A stretch of DNA of 49,940 nt. It comes from JADFQT01 sp965216025. GTDB lineage: Bacteria; Chloroflexota; Dehalococcoidia; Lucifugimonadales; UBA3495. Made by a program: the position numbers and the translations under genes. The DNA is taken from the NCBI GenBank assembly GCA_965216025.1, contig CBDCEX010000004.1:1-49940 (forward strand), in the 5' to 3' direction. Shown in pieces: positions 7,324 through 14,864 of the stretch. The notes under the pieces were generated by a model. It was not told the DNA's origin and did not search any database. It was given only the letters and a program-made list of their open reading frames with translations. The stretch's first letter is position 1. Each line of letters starts with the position of its first letter.

Positions 7324-8595
7324 TTGTCATCACAGGGAGTCAAGGGGGACGTCAAGGATCTGTCCCTGGCTAAGCAAGGAGTGAATCGCATCGAATGGGC
7401 CGAGCGGGAAATGGGTGTTTTGCGCCTGATTAAAGACCGCTTCGCCAAGGAGAAGCCGCTGGCCGGATACCGAATGTCGGCTTGCCTTCACGTCACCACC
7501 GAGACCGCCAACCTGGCGATAACCCTGCAGGCCGGGGGCGCCGACCTAGTGCTGTGCGCCAGCAACCCGCTGAGCACTCAGGACGACGTGGCCGCGGCGT
7601 TGGTCAGCGAGTACGGCATTCCAACCTTTTCCATCAAGGGGGAGGATAACGAAACCTATTACCGGCACATAGGTGCTGTGCTGGACCACCAGCCCCAATA
7701 TACGATGGACGACGGCGCCGACCTGGTAACCAGCATCCACACCCAGCGCGCGGATTTGCTGAAGACTGTGCTGGGAGGCACCGAGGAAACCACCACCGGC
7801 GTAATACGTCTCACCGCCATGGCCAACGACAAGAAGCTGAATTACCCCATCATCGCGGTGAACGAAGCCGAAACCAAGCATTTCTTCGATAATAGGTATG
7901 GCACCGGACAGAGCACGCTGGACGGTATTACCCGCGCCACCAATTTGTTATGGGCCGGACGCCGGGTGGTGGTTTGTGGCTATGGCTGGTGCGGACGCGG
8001 CGTTGCTTCCCGGGCCCGTGGTTTGGGTGCCCACGTCATCGTCACCGAGGTGAACCCGGTGCGGGCGCTGGAAGCCCTAATGGACGGTTTTTCCGTAATG
8101 CCCGGGTTGGAAGCGGCCAAGGTGGGAGAGGTCTTCATCACCGTCACCGGGGGTCTGCATACCCTGGGCAAGGAGCAGATAGAGGTAATGTCCAATGGCG
8201 CTGTCATGGCGAATAGCGGCCATTTCAATGTGGAGATCGACATTCCTTCCCTAGAGGCGATGGCCATCTCCCATCGGGAAGTGCGGCCCTACGTGGAGGA
8301 ATACACCATGCCCGACGGCCGCGACCTGTACCTGCTGGCCGAAGGGCGTCTGATCAACCTGTCGGCCGCGGAAGGCCACCCCTCAGCGGTGATGGACATG
8401 AGCTTTGCCAACCAGGCCCTGGGTATGGAGTATCTGGTTCAGAACCAGGGCAAGCTGGAGCCGGGGGTTTATAACGTTCCGCCGGAGACTGACCAGGAAG
8501 TGGGCCGGCTCAAATTGCAGTCCTTGGGAATCAGCATTGATACCCTGACAGCGGACCAGCAGCGTTACCAAGACAGTTGGGAAGAAGGGACTTAA
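7324..8595 (+). CDS. ahcY: Adenosylhomocysteinase (SAH hydrolase)
   Basis: AhcY reversibly hydrolyses S-adenosylhomocysteine to homocysteine and adenosine, removing the inhibitory product of methyltransferases. The 423-residue protein is the short form, about the size found in archaea and Thermotogae. It shows the substrate-domain segments CLHVTTETANLAITLQAGGA, CASNPLSTQDDVAAAL and GGTEETTTGV, then NAD-binding VVVCGYGWCGRGVASRARGLGA, then VMANSGHFNVEID and the C-terminal INLSAAEGHPSAVMDMSFANQAL. The start is TTG at 7324, supported by AAGGAG seven nt upstream; no nearer ATG fits the family. It sits 40 bp before metK in the same direction, so the two probably form one transcript turning over SAM. 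Confidence 0.95.
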   Translation: MSSQGVKGDVKDLSLAKQGVNRIEWAEREMGVLRLIKDRFAKEKPLAGYRMSACLHVTTETANLAITLQAGGADLVLCASNPLSTQDDVAAALVSEYGIPTFSIKGEDNETYYRHIGAVLDHQPQYTMDDGADLVTSIHTQRADLLKTVLGGTEETTTGVIRLTAMANDKKLNYPIIAVNEAETKHFFDNRYGTGQSTLDGITRATNLLWAGRRVVVCGYGWCGRGVASRARGLGAHVIVTEVNPVRALEALMDGFSVMPGLEAAKVGEVFITVTGGLHTLGKEQIEVMSNGAVMANSGHFNVEIDIPSLEAMAISHREVRPYVEEYTMPDGRDLYLLAEGRLINLSAAEGHPSAVMDMSFANQALGMEYLVQNQGKLEPGVYNVPPETDQEVGRLKLQSLGISIDTLTADQQRYQDSWEEGT

Positions 8596-8610
8596 GAAGA
8601 GGGAACTTAA
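8581..8610. repeat. Imperfect 15-bp tandem duplication over the ahcY stop
   Basis: GAAGAAGGGACTTAA (8581-8595) is followed directly by GAAGAGGGAACTTAA (8596-8610). The first TAA is the ahcY stop and the second is a repeated copy of it. Confidence 0.75.
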
Positions 8611-8635
8611 AGCCCGCCTGATAGGAGAAGAATCA

Positions 8636-9856
8636 ATGCCATTGCTGTTTAACGAATCGCCGAAATACCTGCTGACCTCGGAGTCGGTCACGGAGGGGCA
8701 TCCGGACAAGCTGTGTGACCAGATCTCCGACGCCGTTCTGGATGCGGTGATGAAGGACGACCCCATGGGCCGGGTGGCCTGCGAAACCGCCACCACCAAC
8801 GGTCTGGTAGTGGTGATGGGCGAGATCACCACTACCACCTACGTCGACGTGCCCAGCATAGTCCGCAGAACCTTGCGAAACGCCGGTTACACCAATTCCG
8901 ATTACGGCATCGACGGCTCCAGCTGCGGCGTCAGCGTGTCCATCCAGGAGCAGTCCAGCGACATCAGCGCTGGGGTCAGCGAAGCGCTGGAAGTGCGAGG
9001 CAGCGACAACCAGCAGGACCGGGAACAGGACTTGGATACCATCGGAGCCGGCGACCAGGGCATGATGGTGGGCTTTGCCTGTAACGAAACGCCGGAGCTG
9101 ATGCCGCTAACCGTCATCCTGTCGCACAAGCTGGTCCACCAGCTGAGTCTGGTTCGCAAGGAAGGCATTTTGCCCTACCTGCGGCCCGATGGGAAATCCC
9201 AGGTGACGGTGGAGTACCGGCATGGAGTGCCCCACCGGGTGGATACCGTGGTCATCGCCGCGCAGCACGACCCGGACGTAAGCAATGAGCGGATCGAGCA
9301 AGACATCAAGGAGCAGGTTATCAAGAAGGTTATCTCCGCAGATATGCTGGATTCCGAAACCAAGTATTACATCAATCCCAGCGGGCGCTTTGTCATCGGC
9401 GGGCCGGCCGGGGACACCGGTCTCACCGGCCGCAAGATTCTGGTGGATACCTACGGTGGCATCGCCCGCCACGGCGGGGGCGCTTTCTCCGGTAAGGACC
9501 CGACAAAAGTCGACCGTTCCGGAGCCTACGCCGCCCGCTACGTGGCGAAAAATCTGGTGGCCGCCGGGCTGGCAGATCGGGTCGAGATTATCGTCTCCTA
9601 CGCCATCGGTATCGCCCGCCCCATTTCGGTTTCGGTGGAAACCTTTGATTCCAACCACGTGGCCAATCAGACCATCCACGACCTGGTGGTGAAACATTTC
9701 GACCTGCGCCCGGCCGCAATTATCCAGGACCTGACCCTGCGGCGACCGATTTATCAGCAGACCGCGGCCTATGGGCACTTCGGCCGCGACGATCTAGACT
9801 TGCCCTGGGAGCAGACCGATAAAGCCGAAACCTTGCGCAAAGAGGCAGGCCTATAG
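8636..9856 (+). CDS. metK: S-adenosylmethionine synthetase
   Basis: MetK forms SAM from methionine and ATP as a cytoplasmic tetramer. The 406-residue protein shows SESVTEGHPDKLCDQISDAVLD (ATP/Mg site), GEITTTTYVD, TIGAGDQGMMVGFACNET (signature 1), FVIGGPAGDTGLTGRKILVDTYGG, and HGGGAFSGKDPTKVDRSGAY (signature 2 and P-loop-like). The length is close to the 380-400 typical of bacterial MetK. The ATG at 8636 has AGGAGAAG about 7 nt upstream. It closes the cluster mtnA-mtnP-rhodanese-ahcY-metK. The SAM riboswitch at 4417 probably does not reach it because of the separate leader at 7106. Confidence 0.97.
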   Translation: MPLLFNESPKYLLTSESVTEGHPDKLCDQISDAVLDAVMKDDPMGRVACETATTNGLVVVMGEITTTTYVDVPSIVRRTLRNAGYTNSDYGIDGSSCGVSVSIQEQSSDISAGVSEALEVRGSDNQQDREQDLDTIGAGDQGMMVGFACNETPELMPLTVILSHKLVHQLSLVRKEGILPYLRPDGKSQVTVEYRHGVPHRVDTVVIAAQHDPDVSNERIEQDIKEQVIKKVISADMLDSETKYYINPSGRFVIGGPAGDTGLTGRKILVDTYGGIARHGGGAFSGKDPTKVDRSGAYAARYVAKNLVAAGLADRVEIIVSYAIGIARPISVSVETFDSNHVANQTIHDLVVKHFDLRPAAIIQDLTLRRPIYQQTAAYGHFGRDDLDLPWEQTDKAETLRKEAGL

Positions 9857-9871
9857 GTTCTCCTTACTGCC

Positions 9872-9908
9872 ATGAGATTGCTTCGGACCTGTGGCCCTCG
9901 CAATGACA
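9872..9908. repeat. Dispersed short repeat, copy 2
   Basis: A direct copy of the element at 3-39 (ATGAGATTGCTTCGG ... CCTCGCAATGACA), 16 bp after the metK stop. The ATTGC/GCAAT ends can pair. Such a hairpin might end or protect the upstream transcript, but there is no T-run. Confidence 0.7.
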
Positions 9909-10015
9909 GTCCAAAAAACCTGGCGAAGCCCTTGCTTCCTTCGGCCGGCGTCCGGCTGGCAAATGATAAAATAGGTAAGTAAGGGTTTTTTATTGGAAGT
10001 TTTCAGGGAGTGGAT

Positions 10016-11431
10016 ATGGTCGCGGACATTAAATTCGGCACCGACGGGTGGCGGGCTTTAATCGCCGAGGATTTTACCTTCGCCAACGTGGCTCGCTGCG
10101 CCCAGGGGTTATCGGACTATCTGAAAGAGGAAGGTTCGGCGGCCAAAGGCCTGGTGGTGGGCTACGATACCAGGTTCTTGTCCCAAAATTTTGCTGAAAC
10201 CGTGGCCGGAGTATGTGCCGGTAATGGCATTAAAGTATATCTTGCCGGCCGGGCGGCTCCCACCCCGGTGATCAGCTTCAACGTGCTGCACCACGATGCG
10301 GCGGCGGCGGCGATAATCACGGCCAGCCATAATCCGGGGAACTGGAACGGGTTCAAGTTCAAACCGGAGTATGCCGGCAGCGCGACTCAGGAGATTACCG
10401 ACCGCCTGGAAGGTTTTATCGCCCGCAGTGGCAGTGCTGAATCCATGTCACTTGAGGAAGGGAAGAAACGGGGGTTGATTGTGGCTATCGACCCGGCTCC
10501 TCCCTACCTGGAGCGCATCCGGTCATTGGTGGATGTAGCGGCGATTCAGCAATCGGGGCTGCGGGTGGCGGTGGATGCCATGTTCGGCGCCGGAGCCGGT
10601 TATTTCCCTGCCCTGCTTTCCGGTGGTCCAACCATCGTGGAGGAAATAAACGGTTACGTCAATCCAGCCTTCCCGGGAATGGAGCAGCCCGAGCCTATTG
10701 CTCATAATCTGACTCGATTGTCCGAGTTGATCAGTGCGAAGCGCTGCTCCGTGGGGTTGGCCTTGGACGGTGATGCCGACCGGCTGGGGGTAATGGACGA
10801 AGACGGGGCATTTATCAGCACTCTGGAGGTGTTTTCCTTGCTGGCCCTATACTTGCTTCAGGAGAAGGGCCAGCGGGGCGCTTTGGTCAAAGGGGTAACC
10901 TCCTCCATGATGCTGAACAAGCTGGGCCAGGAGTACGGCGTCGATGTCCATGAAATGAAGGTTGGGTTCAAATACATTGGGCCCAAGATGTCGGAGGTCG
11001 ACGCTTTGATGGGAGGCGAAGAGAGTGGTGGCTTTGCCTTTCGTGGGCATATTCCCGAGCGCGATGGAATTCTCAGCGGACTTTACATTTTGGAGTATAT
11101 GGCCAGGACGGGCAAGACGCCCTCCCAGCTAGTCGGCCATCTCTTCGACCAGGTGGGCTCTTCCTCCTATCAGCGCCGCGACGTGGCATTCATTCCCCAG
11201 GCGAGGGAGCAGATTCAGCAGCGGTTAGATAGCCCGGACTTAACGGAGCTGGCCGGAGTGCCGGTCATCGGGTCCGACCAAATAGACGGACGAAGGCTGT
11301 TGTTTGAAGACGGCTGGCTTGCTTCTAGGTTCTCGGGAACCGAGCCCCTGCTGCGGATCTACTGCGAGTCCAGCACACCGGCCCAAGTTACCCGGCTGCT
11401 GGACGCTGCCGCTGCCTATCTGGGCGTCTAA
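10016..11431 (+). CDS. Phosphoglucomutase/phosphomannomutase family protein
   Basis: An alpha-D-phosphohexomutase that moves phosphate between C1 and C6 of a hexose. It shows IKFGTDGWRALIAEDFT, the phosphoserine loop ITASHNPGNWNGFK (Ser near residue 104), Mg-binding LDGDADRLGVMDEDG, sugar-binding GGEESGG and phosphate-binding SRFSGTEPLLRIYCES. About 471 residues is typical. The ATG at 10016 is preferred over the GTG at 10010 because AGGGAG (10005-10010) would overlap the latter. Glucose versus mannose specificity cannot be read from the sequence; phosphoglucosamine mutase is less likely because that branch has a different active-site context. The gene stands alone between a repeat and a 212-bp spacer. 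Confidence 0.9.
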   Translation: MVADIKFGTDGWRALIAEDFTFANVARCAQGLSDYLKEEGSAAKGLVVGYDTRFLSQNFAETVAGVCAGNGIKVYLAGRAAPTPVISFNVLHHDAAAAAIITASHNPGNWNGFKFKPEYAGSATQEITDRLEGFIARSGSAESMSLEEGKKRGLIVAIDPAPPYLERIRSLVDVAAIQQSGLRVAVDAMFGAGAGYFPALLSGGPTIVEEINGYVNPAFPGMEQPEPIAHNLTRLSELISAKRCSVGLALDGDADRLGVMDEDGAFISTLEVFSLLALYLLQEKGQRGALVKGVTSSMMLNKLGQEYGVDVHEMKVGFKYIGPKMSEVDALMGGEESGGFAFRGHIPERDGILSGLYILEYMARTGKTPSQLVGHLFDQVGSSSYQRRDVAFIPQAREQIQQRLDSPDLTELAGVPVIGSDQIDGRRLLFEDGWLASRFSGTEPLLRIYCESSTPAQVTRLLDAAAAYLGV

Positions 11432-11579
11432 TCAATCAGATGTTGCCGCTGTATGGGAAATCCCCAAGTTTAGTTATTTCGTCAAAGATCAGTAAACCCC
11501 GAAAGGCCTGGGAGGCGGCAAAATCGATTCCCTGCTCCACCGCATCTAAAATATGAGTGAGGCGAAATGCTGGATTGGA

Positions 11580-11607
11580 TTGACATCCAGGTTTGTCTTA
11601 CTGTATT
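11580..11607 (+). promoter_or_regulatory. Predicted promoter of the CcdA-like gene
   Basis: TTGACA (11580-11585), a 16-bp spacer and TGTATT (11602-11607) lie 36 bp before the ATG at 11644. The preceding spacer also contains ATTTCGTCAAAGATCAGTA (near 11476-11494), shared with the repeat region at 43143-43161. Confidence 0.6.
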
Positions 11608-11643
11608 GGAGGCGGAATTGACCGCTGACAGGAGTGGCTCCGG

Positions 11644-12555
11644 ATGTCCCTAGCCAAAAGTTTATCCACGACCTTTCGCGAAACAAACCTGCTGCGCCGC
11701 GTGGTGCTGCCGGTGCTGGTGGCGGCGACCGCGTATGCGCTGGCCGTGGTCGGCGCTTATTTGATGCGGGACACCCAGGGTATAGACGGCGTCAACGGAT
11801 TTGTGGAGGTATTGTCCGGCGGATCCGGCTCTTTCCTGGTTGGAGTGGGTCTGTTTCTTCCGTTGGGATTCGCTTTCGCCGCTGGAATGGTATCGGCGGT
11901 TAACCCTTGTGGATTCGCCATGCTGCCAGCTTACCTGGGATTGTACCTGGGGTCGGGTGACCAGACCCGGCCGGATAACAACCCGCTAAGGCAGGTCGGC
12001 CAAGCCATGTTGGTAGGCCTCTCCGTAACCGCCGGTTTTGTGGTGCTCTTCGGCCTGGCCGGGATTCTATTGAGCCTGGGCACCCGAACATTGGTGGTGG
12101 GAGTCTTGCCCTTCGTCGGTCTGGCCATTGGAGTAGTGCTTACGGCGCTGGGCGCCTGGCTGATGAGTGGAGGCAAGCTTTACACCGGGTTGGCCGCCCG
12201 AGCCGCTTCCCACATGGGGGACGCCAATCAGGTTAGCGTTAAAGGCTATTTTCTCTTCGGCCTTAGCTACGGCACGGCGTCTTTGAGCTGCACTCTCCCC
12301 ATATTCCTTACGGTGATCGGAACCACACTGGCGGTCTCGAGTCTGCTTACCGCCGTAGGACAGTTTCTGTTGTTCGCGGTAGGCATGGGCCTGGTAATCA
12401 TGCTGCTTACCATTGGCATGGCCCTTTTCAAAGGGACCATGGTGCGGTGGCTCAGGAAGGCCATGCCCTATATTCAACCGATAGGCGCCTGGCTAATGGT
12501 CATTGCGGGAGCCTATATAGTATTTTATTGGCTAACCTTGGGTGACCTTTTTTAG
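11644..12555 (+). CDS. CcdA/DsbD-family membrane thiol:disulfide transporter
   Basis: An integral membrane protein that carries reducing equivalents from cytoplasmic thioredoxin across the membrane for cytochrome c maturation or disulfide repair. The 303-residue protein has an N-terminal anchor (residues 20-42) and about six further helices. The paired redox cysteines are in AVNPCGFAMLPAYLGLYL (Cys89) and TASLSCTLPIFLTVI (Cys216), both with the expected following prolines. Helices continue through VIMLLTIGMALF and IGAWLMVIAGAYIVFYWL. It resembles CcdA more than full DsbD because no periplasmic or thioredoxin domains are attached. A promoter-like TTGACA/TGTATT precedes it. It converges with rpsI, separated by a hairpin. 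No cytochrome c assembly gene is adjacent, so its exact client is open. Confidence 0.88.
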   Translation: MSLAKSLSTTFRETNLLRRVVLPVLVAATAYALAVVGAYLMRDTQGIDGVNGFVEVLSGGSGSFLVGVGLFLPLGFAFAAGMVSAVNPCGFAMLPAYLGLYLGSGDQTRPDNNPLRQVGQAMLVGLSVTAGFVVLFGLAGILLSLGTRTLVVGVLPFVGLAIGVVLTALGAWLMSGGKLYTGLAARAASHMGDANQVSVKGYFLFGLSYGTASLSCTLPIFLTVIGTTLAVSSLLTAVGQFLLFAVGMGLVIMLLTIGMALFKGTMVRWLRKAMPYIQPIGAWLMVIAGAYIVFYWLTLGDLF

Positions 12556-12593
12556 CCGCCGGTCGAGTTTAGAATAAGCTGCCAATTGAAGAG

Positions 12594-12615
12594 GGGGCGT
12601 CCTATTGGACGCCCC
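12594..12615. terminator. Shared hairpin between the convergent ccdA-like gene and rpsI
   Basis: GGGGCGTCC (12594-12602) and GGACGCCCC (12607-12615) form a perfect 9-bp stem with a four-base loop. It lies midway between two convergent genes, so it could end both transcripts. No long T-run follows on either strand, so its efficiency is uncertain. Confidence 0.65.
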
Positions 12616-12655
12616 AGGCTGTTACCGGGGTGACTGGTGGGCACCCGAAGGGCTG

Positions 12656-13066
12656 CTAGCGTTTGGTGTACTGAGGGGCTCGGCGGGCCCGTTTCAGCCC
12701 GTATTTCTTGCTCTCTTTGATGCGGGAGTCCCGCGTGATGAAGCCGTGGCTCCGCAGAGTGGGTTTCATGGTTTCGTCGTAGACAACCAGGGCCCGGGCA
12801 ATCCCGTGCCTGATGGCTTGAGCCTGGGCATGGACCCCACCGCCCAGGACCCGGACGTTGACGCGGAAGCGGTTGACGGTGTCGGTGGCCCGGAAGGGCT
12901 CGGTAATCTCCAGCTGCCATGGATGCCAGTTAAAGAACTCCTCCATGGTTTTGCCGTTAACGATAATGGGGCCGCCGTCGTCCAGATACAGTCGCACCTT
13001 GGCAATGGCGGTCTTTCTTTTCCCGGTACCGTAGTAATACTCTTGTTGTGATTCGGCCTGCACCAA
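12656..13066 (-). CDS. rpsI: 30S ribosomal protein S9 (uS9)
   Basis: S9 binds the 3' head of 16S rRNA, and its basic C-terminal tail reaches the P-site tRNA. The 136 residues include YYGTGKRKTAIAKVRLYLDDG, an internal GGGVHAQAQAIRHGIARAL, and the family-defining end KKYGLKRARRAPQYTKR. It is the last gene of the superoperon, 9 bp after rplM, as is usual for the L13-S9 pair. Confidence 0.97.
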   Translation of the reverse strand: MVQAESQQEYYYGTGKRKTAIAKVRLYLDDGGPIIVNGKTMEEFFNWHPWQLEITEPFRATDTVNRFRVNVRVLGGGVHAQAQAIRHGIARALVVYDETMKPTLRSHGFITRDSRIKESKKYGLKRARRAPQYTKR

Positions 13067-13075
13067 TCTAATTCA

Positions 13076-13540
13076 CTACCCTTCTTTATTACCTATTCCT
13101 TCTGACTGAATTGGTTCGGCCCCAACCTGCGCCTGATGAGGGTGGCTGTCCCCAGCGTATACTTTCAGGCGCCGCAGCATTTGCCGTCCCTGCTTGTTGC
13201 GGGGCAGCATTCCCTTCACCGCCAACTCAATGACCCGCTCCGGATGCTTCTCCTGCATATCCCGAAGCGTAAAGGTTTTCAGGTTGCCTACGTACCCGCT
13301 GTGGCGATAGTAGGTTTTTTGGAGCTGCTTTTTGCCGGTGGTCATCACCCGGGTTGCGTTGAGCACCACCACGTGGTCGCCGGTAATCACATGGGGAGTG
13401 TAGGTAGGCTTGTCTTTTCCGAGCAGGGCCACGGCGATGTCTCGGGCGAGTCTGCCCAGGGGCCTGCCGGTGGCGTCGATGACGCGCCAGGATTGGGGTA
13501 CTTCACCGGTTTTTGGGAAATAGGTGCTAGTCCGCTTCAT
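13076..13540 (-). CDS. rplM: 50S ribosomal protein L13 (uL13)
   Basis: L13 is an early-assembly protein of the large subunit. The 154-residue protein has WRVIDATGRPLGRLARDIAVAL, HVITGDHVVVLNATRV, the TYYRHSGYVGNLK signature and AVKGMLPRNKQGRQMLRRLKVY. The C-terminus (GAEPIQSEGIGNKEG) is slightly longer than the usual 142-147 residues. Its ATG at 13540 lies inside the end of truA (14-bp overlap), suggesting coupled translation. Confidence 0.97.
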   Translation of the reverse strand: MKRTSTYFPKTGEVPQSWRVIDATGRPLGRLARDIAVALLGKDKPTYTPHVITGDHVVVLNATRVMTTGKKQLQKTYYRHSGYVGNLKTFTLRDMQEKHPERVIELAVKGMLPRNKQGRQMLRRLKVYAGDSHPHQAQVGAEPIQSEGIGNKEG

Positions 13541-14366
13541 CGGTATTTTTGACCTTTTGCCAAGATTCTGGATACGTCACTCGCATCAAACAGAGCCCCT
13601 TGGCCGGCAGAATTGGAAACGCCCAATTCTGGGGTAATTTAGCCTTCAGGGAATCCGTAATTATGCTTTCATCCCATTTGTCGGTTCCGACCCCCACCAG
13701 CAAGGCGTTGGCTCTGCGAATTTGATGGCGGAGGAAGCCGTTGGCCTCACATTCTATGATTACCGTGTCCCCAGCTCGCCAGACGTCCCAGCGGCTTACT
13801 CGCCGTACGGCGCTTTTTTCTTTAGGATGACTGGCGGCTAATGGCCGAAAATCGTGCTCGCCAACCAGGCCCTGCGCCGCGCCGGCCATCTTGGCGGTAT
13901 CCAGCGTCTCCCTTGCCCAGTGATGGGTATTCCTTCGGATGGGAGATTGCTGCGATTGGTTTAAAATATGATACCGGTAAATCCGGGTCAGAGCGCTTCG
14001 CCGCGAGTGGAACTCCGTAGCAACCTCGTAGGCCTCTTGTATACCGATGTCTGCGGGCAGGTAGAAGTTCAATCCTCTCAAAAATTGGTGGGGCGGATGC
14101 TCCGCTACCGTCGTGAAATCCACCACCTGCCCCTGGGCATGGGCGCCCGAATCGGTCCGGCTTGCGCCCCTAATCCTGATATCCACCTGGGTGAAGCGCT
14201 TTAAGGCCTGCTCAATCTCTCCTTGGATGGTTGGCCGCTGGTGCTGCACCTGGAATCCCTGGTAGCAGCTGCCGTCGTATTCCACCACCAAGGCCAGTCT
14301 GCGTTCCGATCCGCTGCCACCTTTTCTGGAACCGAGAACTTCCTCGGAGCTGCCAACTTGGGTCAT
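13527..14366 (-). CDS. truA: tRNA pseudouridine(38-40) synthase
   Basis: TruA isomerises uridines 38-40 in the anticodon arm of many tRNAs. The 279-residue protein shows LALVVEYDGSCYQGFQVQ, IRGASRTDSGAHAQGQVVDF with the catalytic Asp in SRTDSG, FHSRRSALTRIYRYHI, ANGFLRHQIRR and the C-terminal ILPAKGLCLMRVTYP. About 20 residues before LALVVEYDG are extra and Ser/Gly-rich, so translation might start further in. The placement between rplQ and rplM is a classic location. A 144-bp spacer separates it from rplQ, with nothing else recognisable. Confidence 0.95.
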   Translation of the reverse strand: MTQVGSSEEVLGSRKGGSGSERRLALVVEYDGSCYQGFQVQHQRPTIQGEIEQALKRFTQVDIRIRGASRTDSGAHAQGQVVDFTTVAEHPPHQFLRGLNFYLPADIGIQEAYEVATEFHSRRSALTRIYRYHILNQSQQSPIRRNTHHWARETLDTAKMAGAAQGLVGEHDFRPLAASHPKEKSAVRRVSRWDVWRAGDTVIIECEANGFLRHQIRRANALLVGVGTDKWDESIITDSLKAKLPQNWAFPILPAKGLCLMRVTYPESWQKVKNTDEAD

Positions 14367-14510
14367 TCCCGTAGCGGACCTCTGCTCTTTGGGCTCAACT
14401 CCCTGATTTTTCTACTGGTTTATCTAATTCCGGCCATTCCTAAACTAATACCAAGGTGAAACCCGCCGAGTTTGGGTATATGCCGATGGGGGCCCTACCT
14501 TAGCTTGGAT

Positions 14511-14864
14511 TTAGACCAGCTCTATAACGGCCATCAACGCGCCGTCCCCCTGCCGGGGTCCTAGCTTGATTATGCGAGTGTAGCCCCCTGGGCGCTCGGA
14601 GTATCTGGGGGCCAGCTCGTTAAATACCTTTCTCACCACCCGCTTGTCGGGCAATTGGCTCAGGGCCAGCCGGCGATGATGCAAGGTCCCCTTCTTGCCG
14701 TGAGTGATCAGCTTCTCGGTAACGATTCTGGTTTCCTTGGCTTTGGCCAAGGTGGTTTTAATGCGCTCGTGGCGGACCAGGTCGGCGGTGAGGCCACGCA
14801 AAAGGGCCTTGCGCTGATCTTTGTAACGGCTGAGATTCCGGCCGGCTACATGATGAGATGCCAT
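14511..14864 (-). CDS. rplQ: 50S ribosomal protein L17 (bL17)
   Basis: L17 lies near the peptide tunnel exit. The 117 residues match the family: SRYKDQRKALLRGLTADLVRHERIKTTLAKAKETR, LITHGKKG and the terminal GGYTRIIKLGPRQGDGALMAVIELV. The ATG at 14864 follows GAGGAGG at a somewhat long spacing (about 13 nt). The current rpoA frame runs through the first 107 bp of this gene because of a duplication. In the reconstructed version rpoA would stop at 14867, two bases before this ATG. Confidence 0.96.
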   Translation of the reverse strand: MASHHVAGRNLSRYKDQRKALLRGLTADLVRHERIKTTLAKAKETRIVTEKLITHGKKGTLHHRRLALSQLPDKRVVRKVFNELAPRYSERPGGYTRIIKLGPRQGDGALMAVIELV

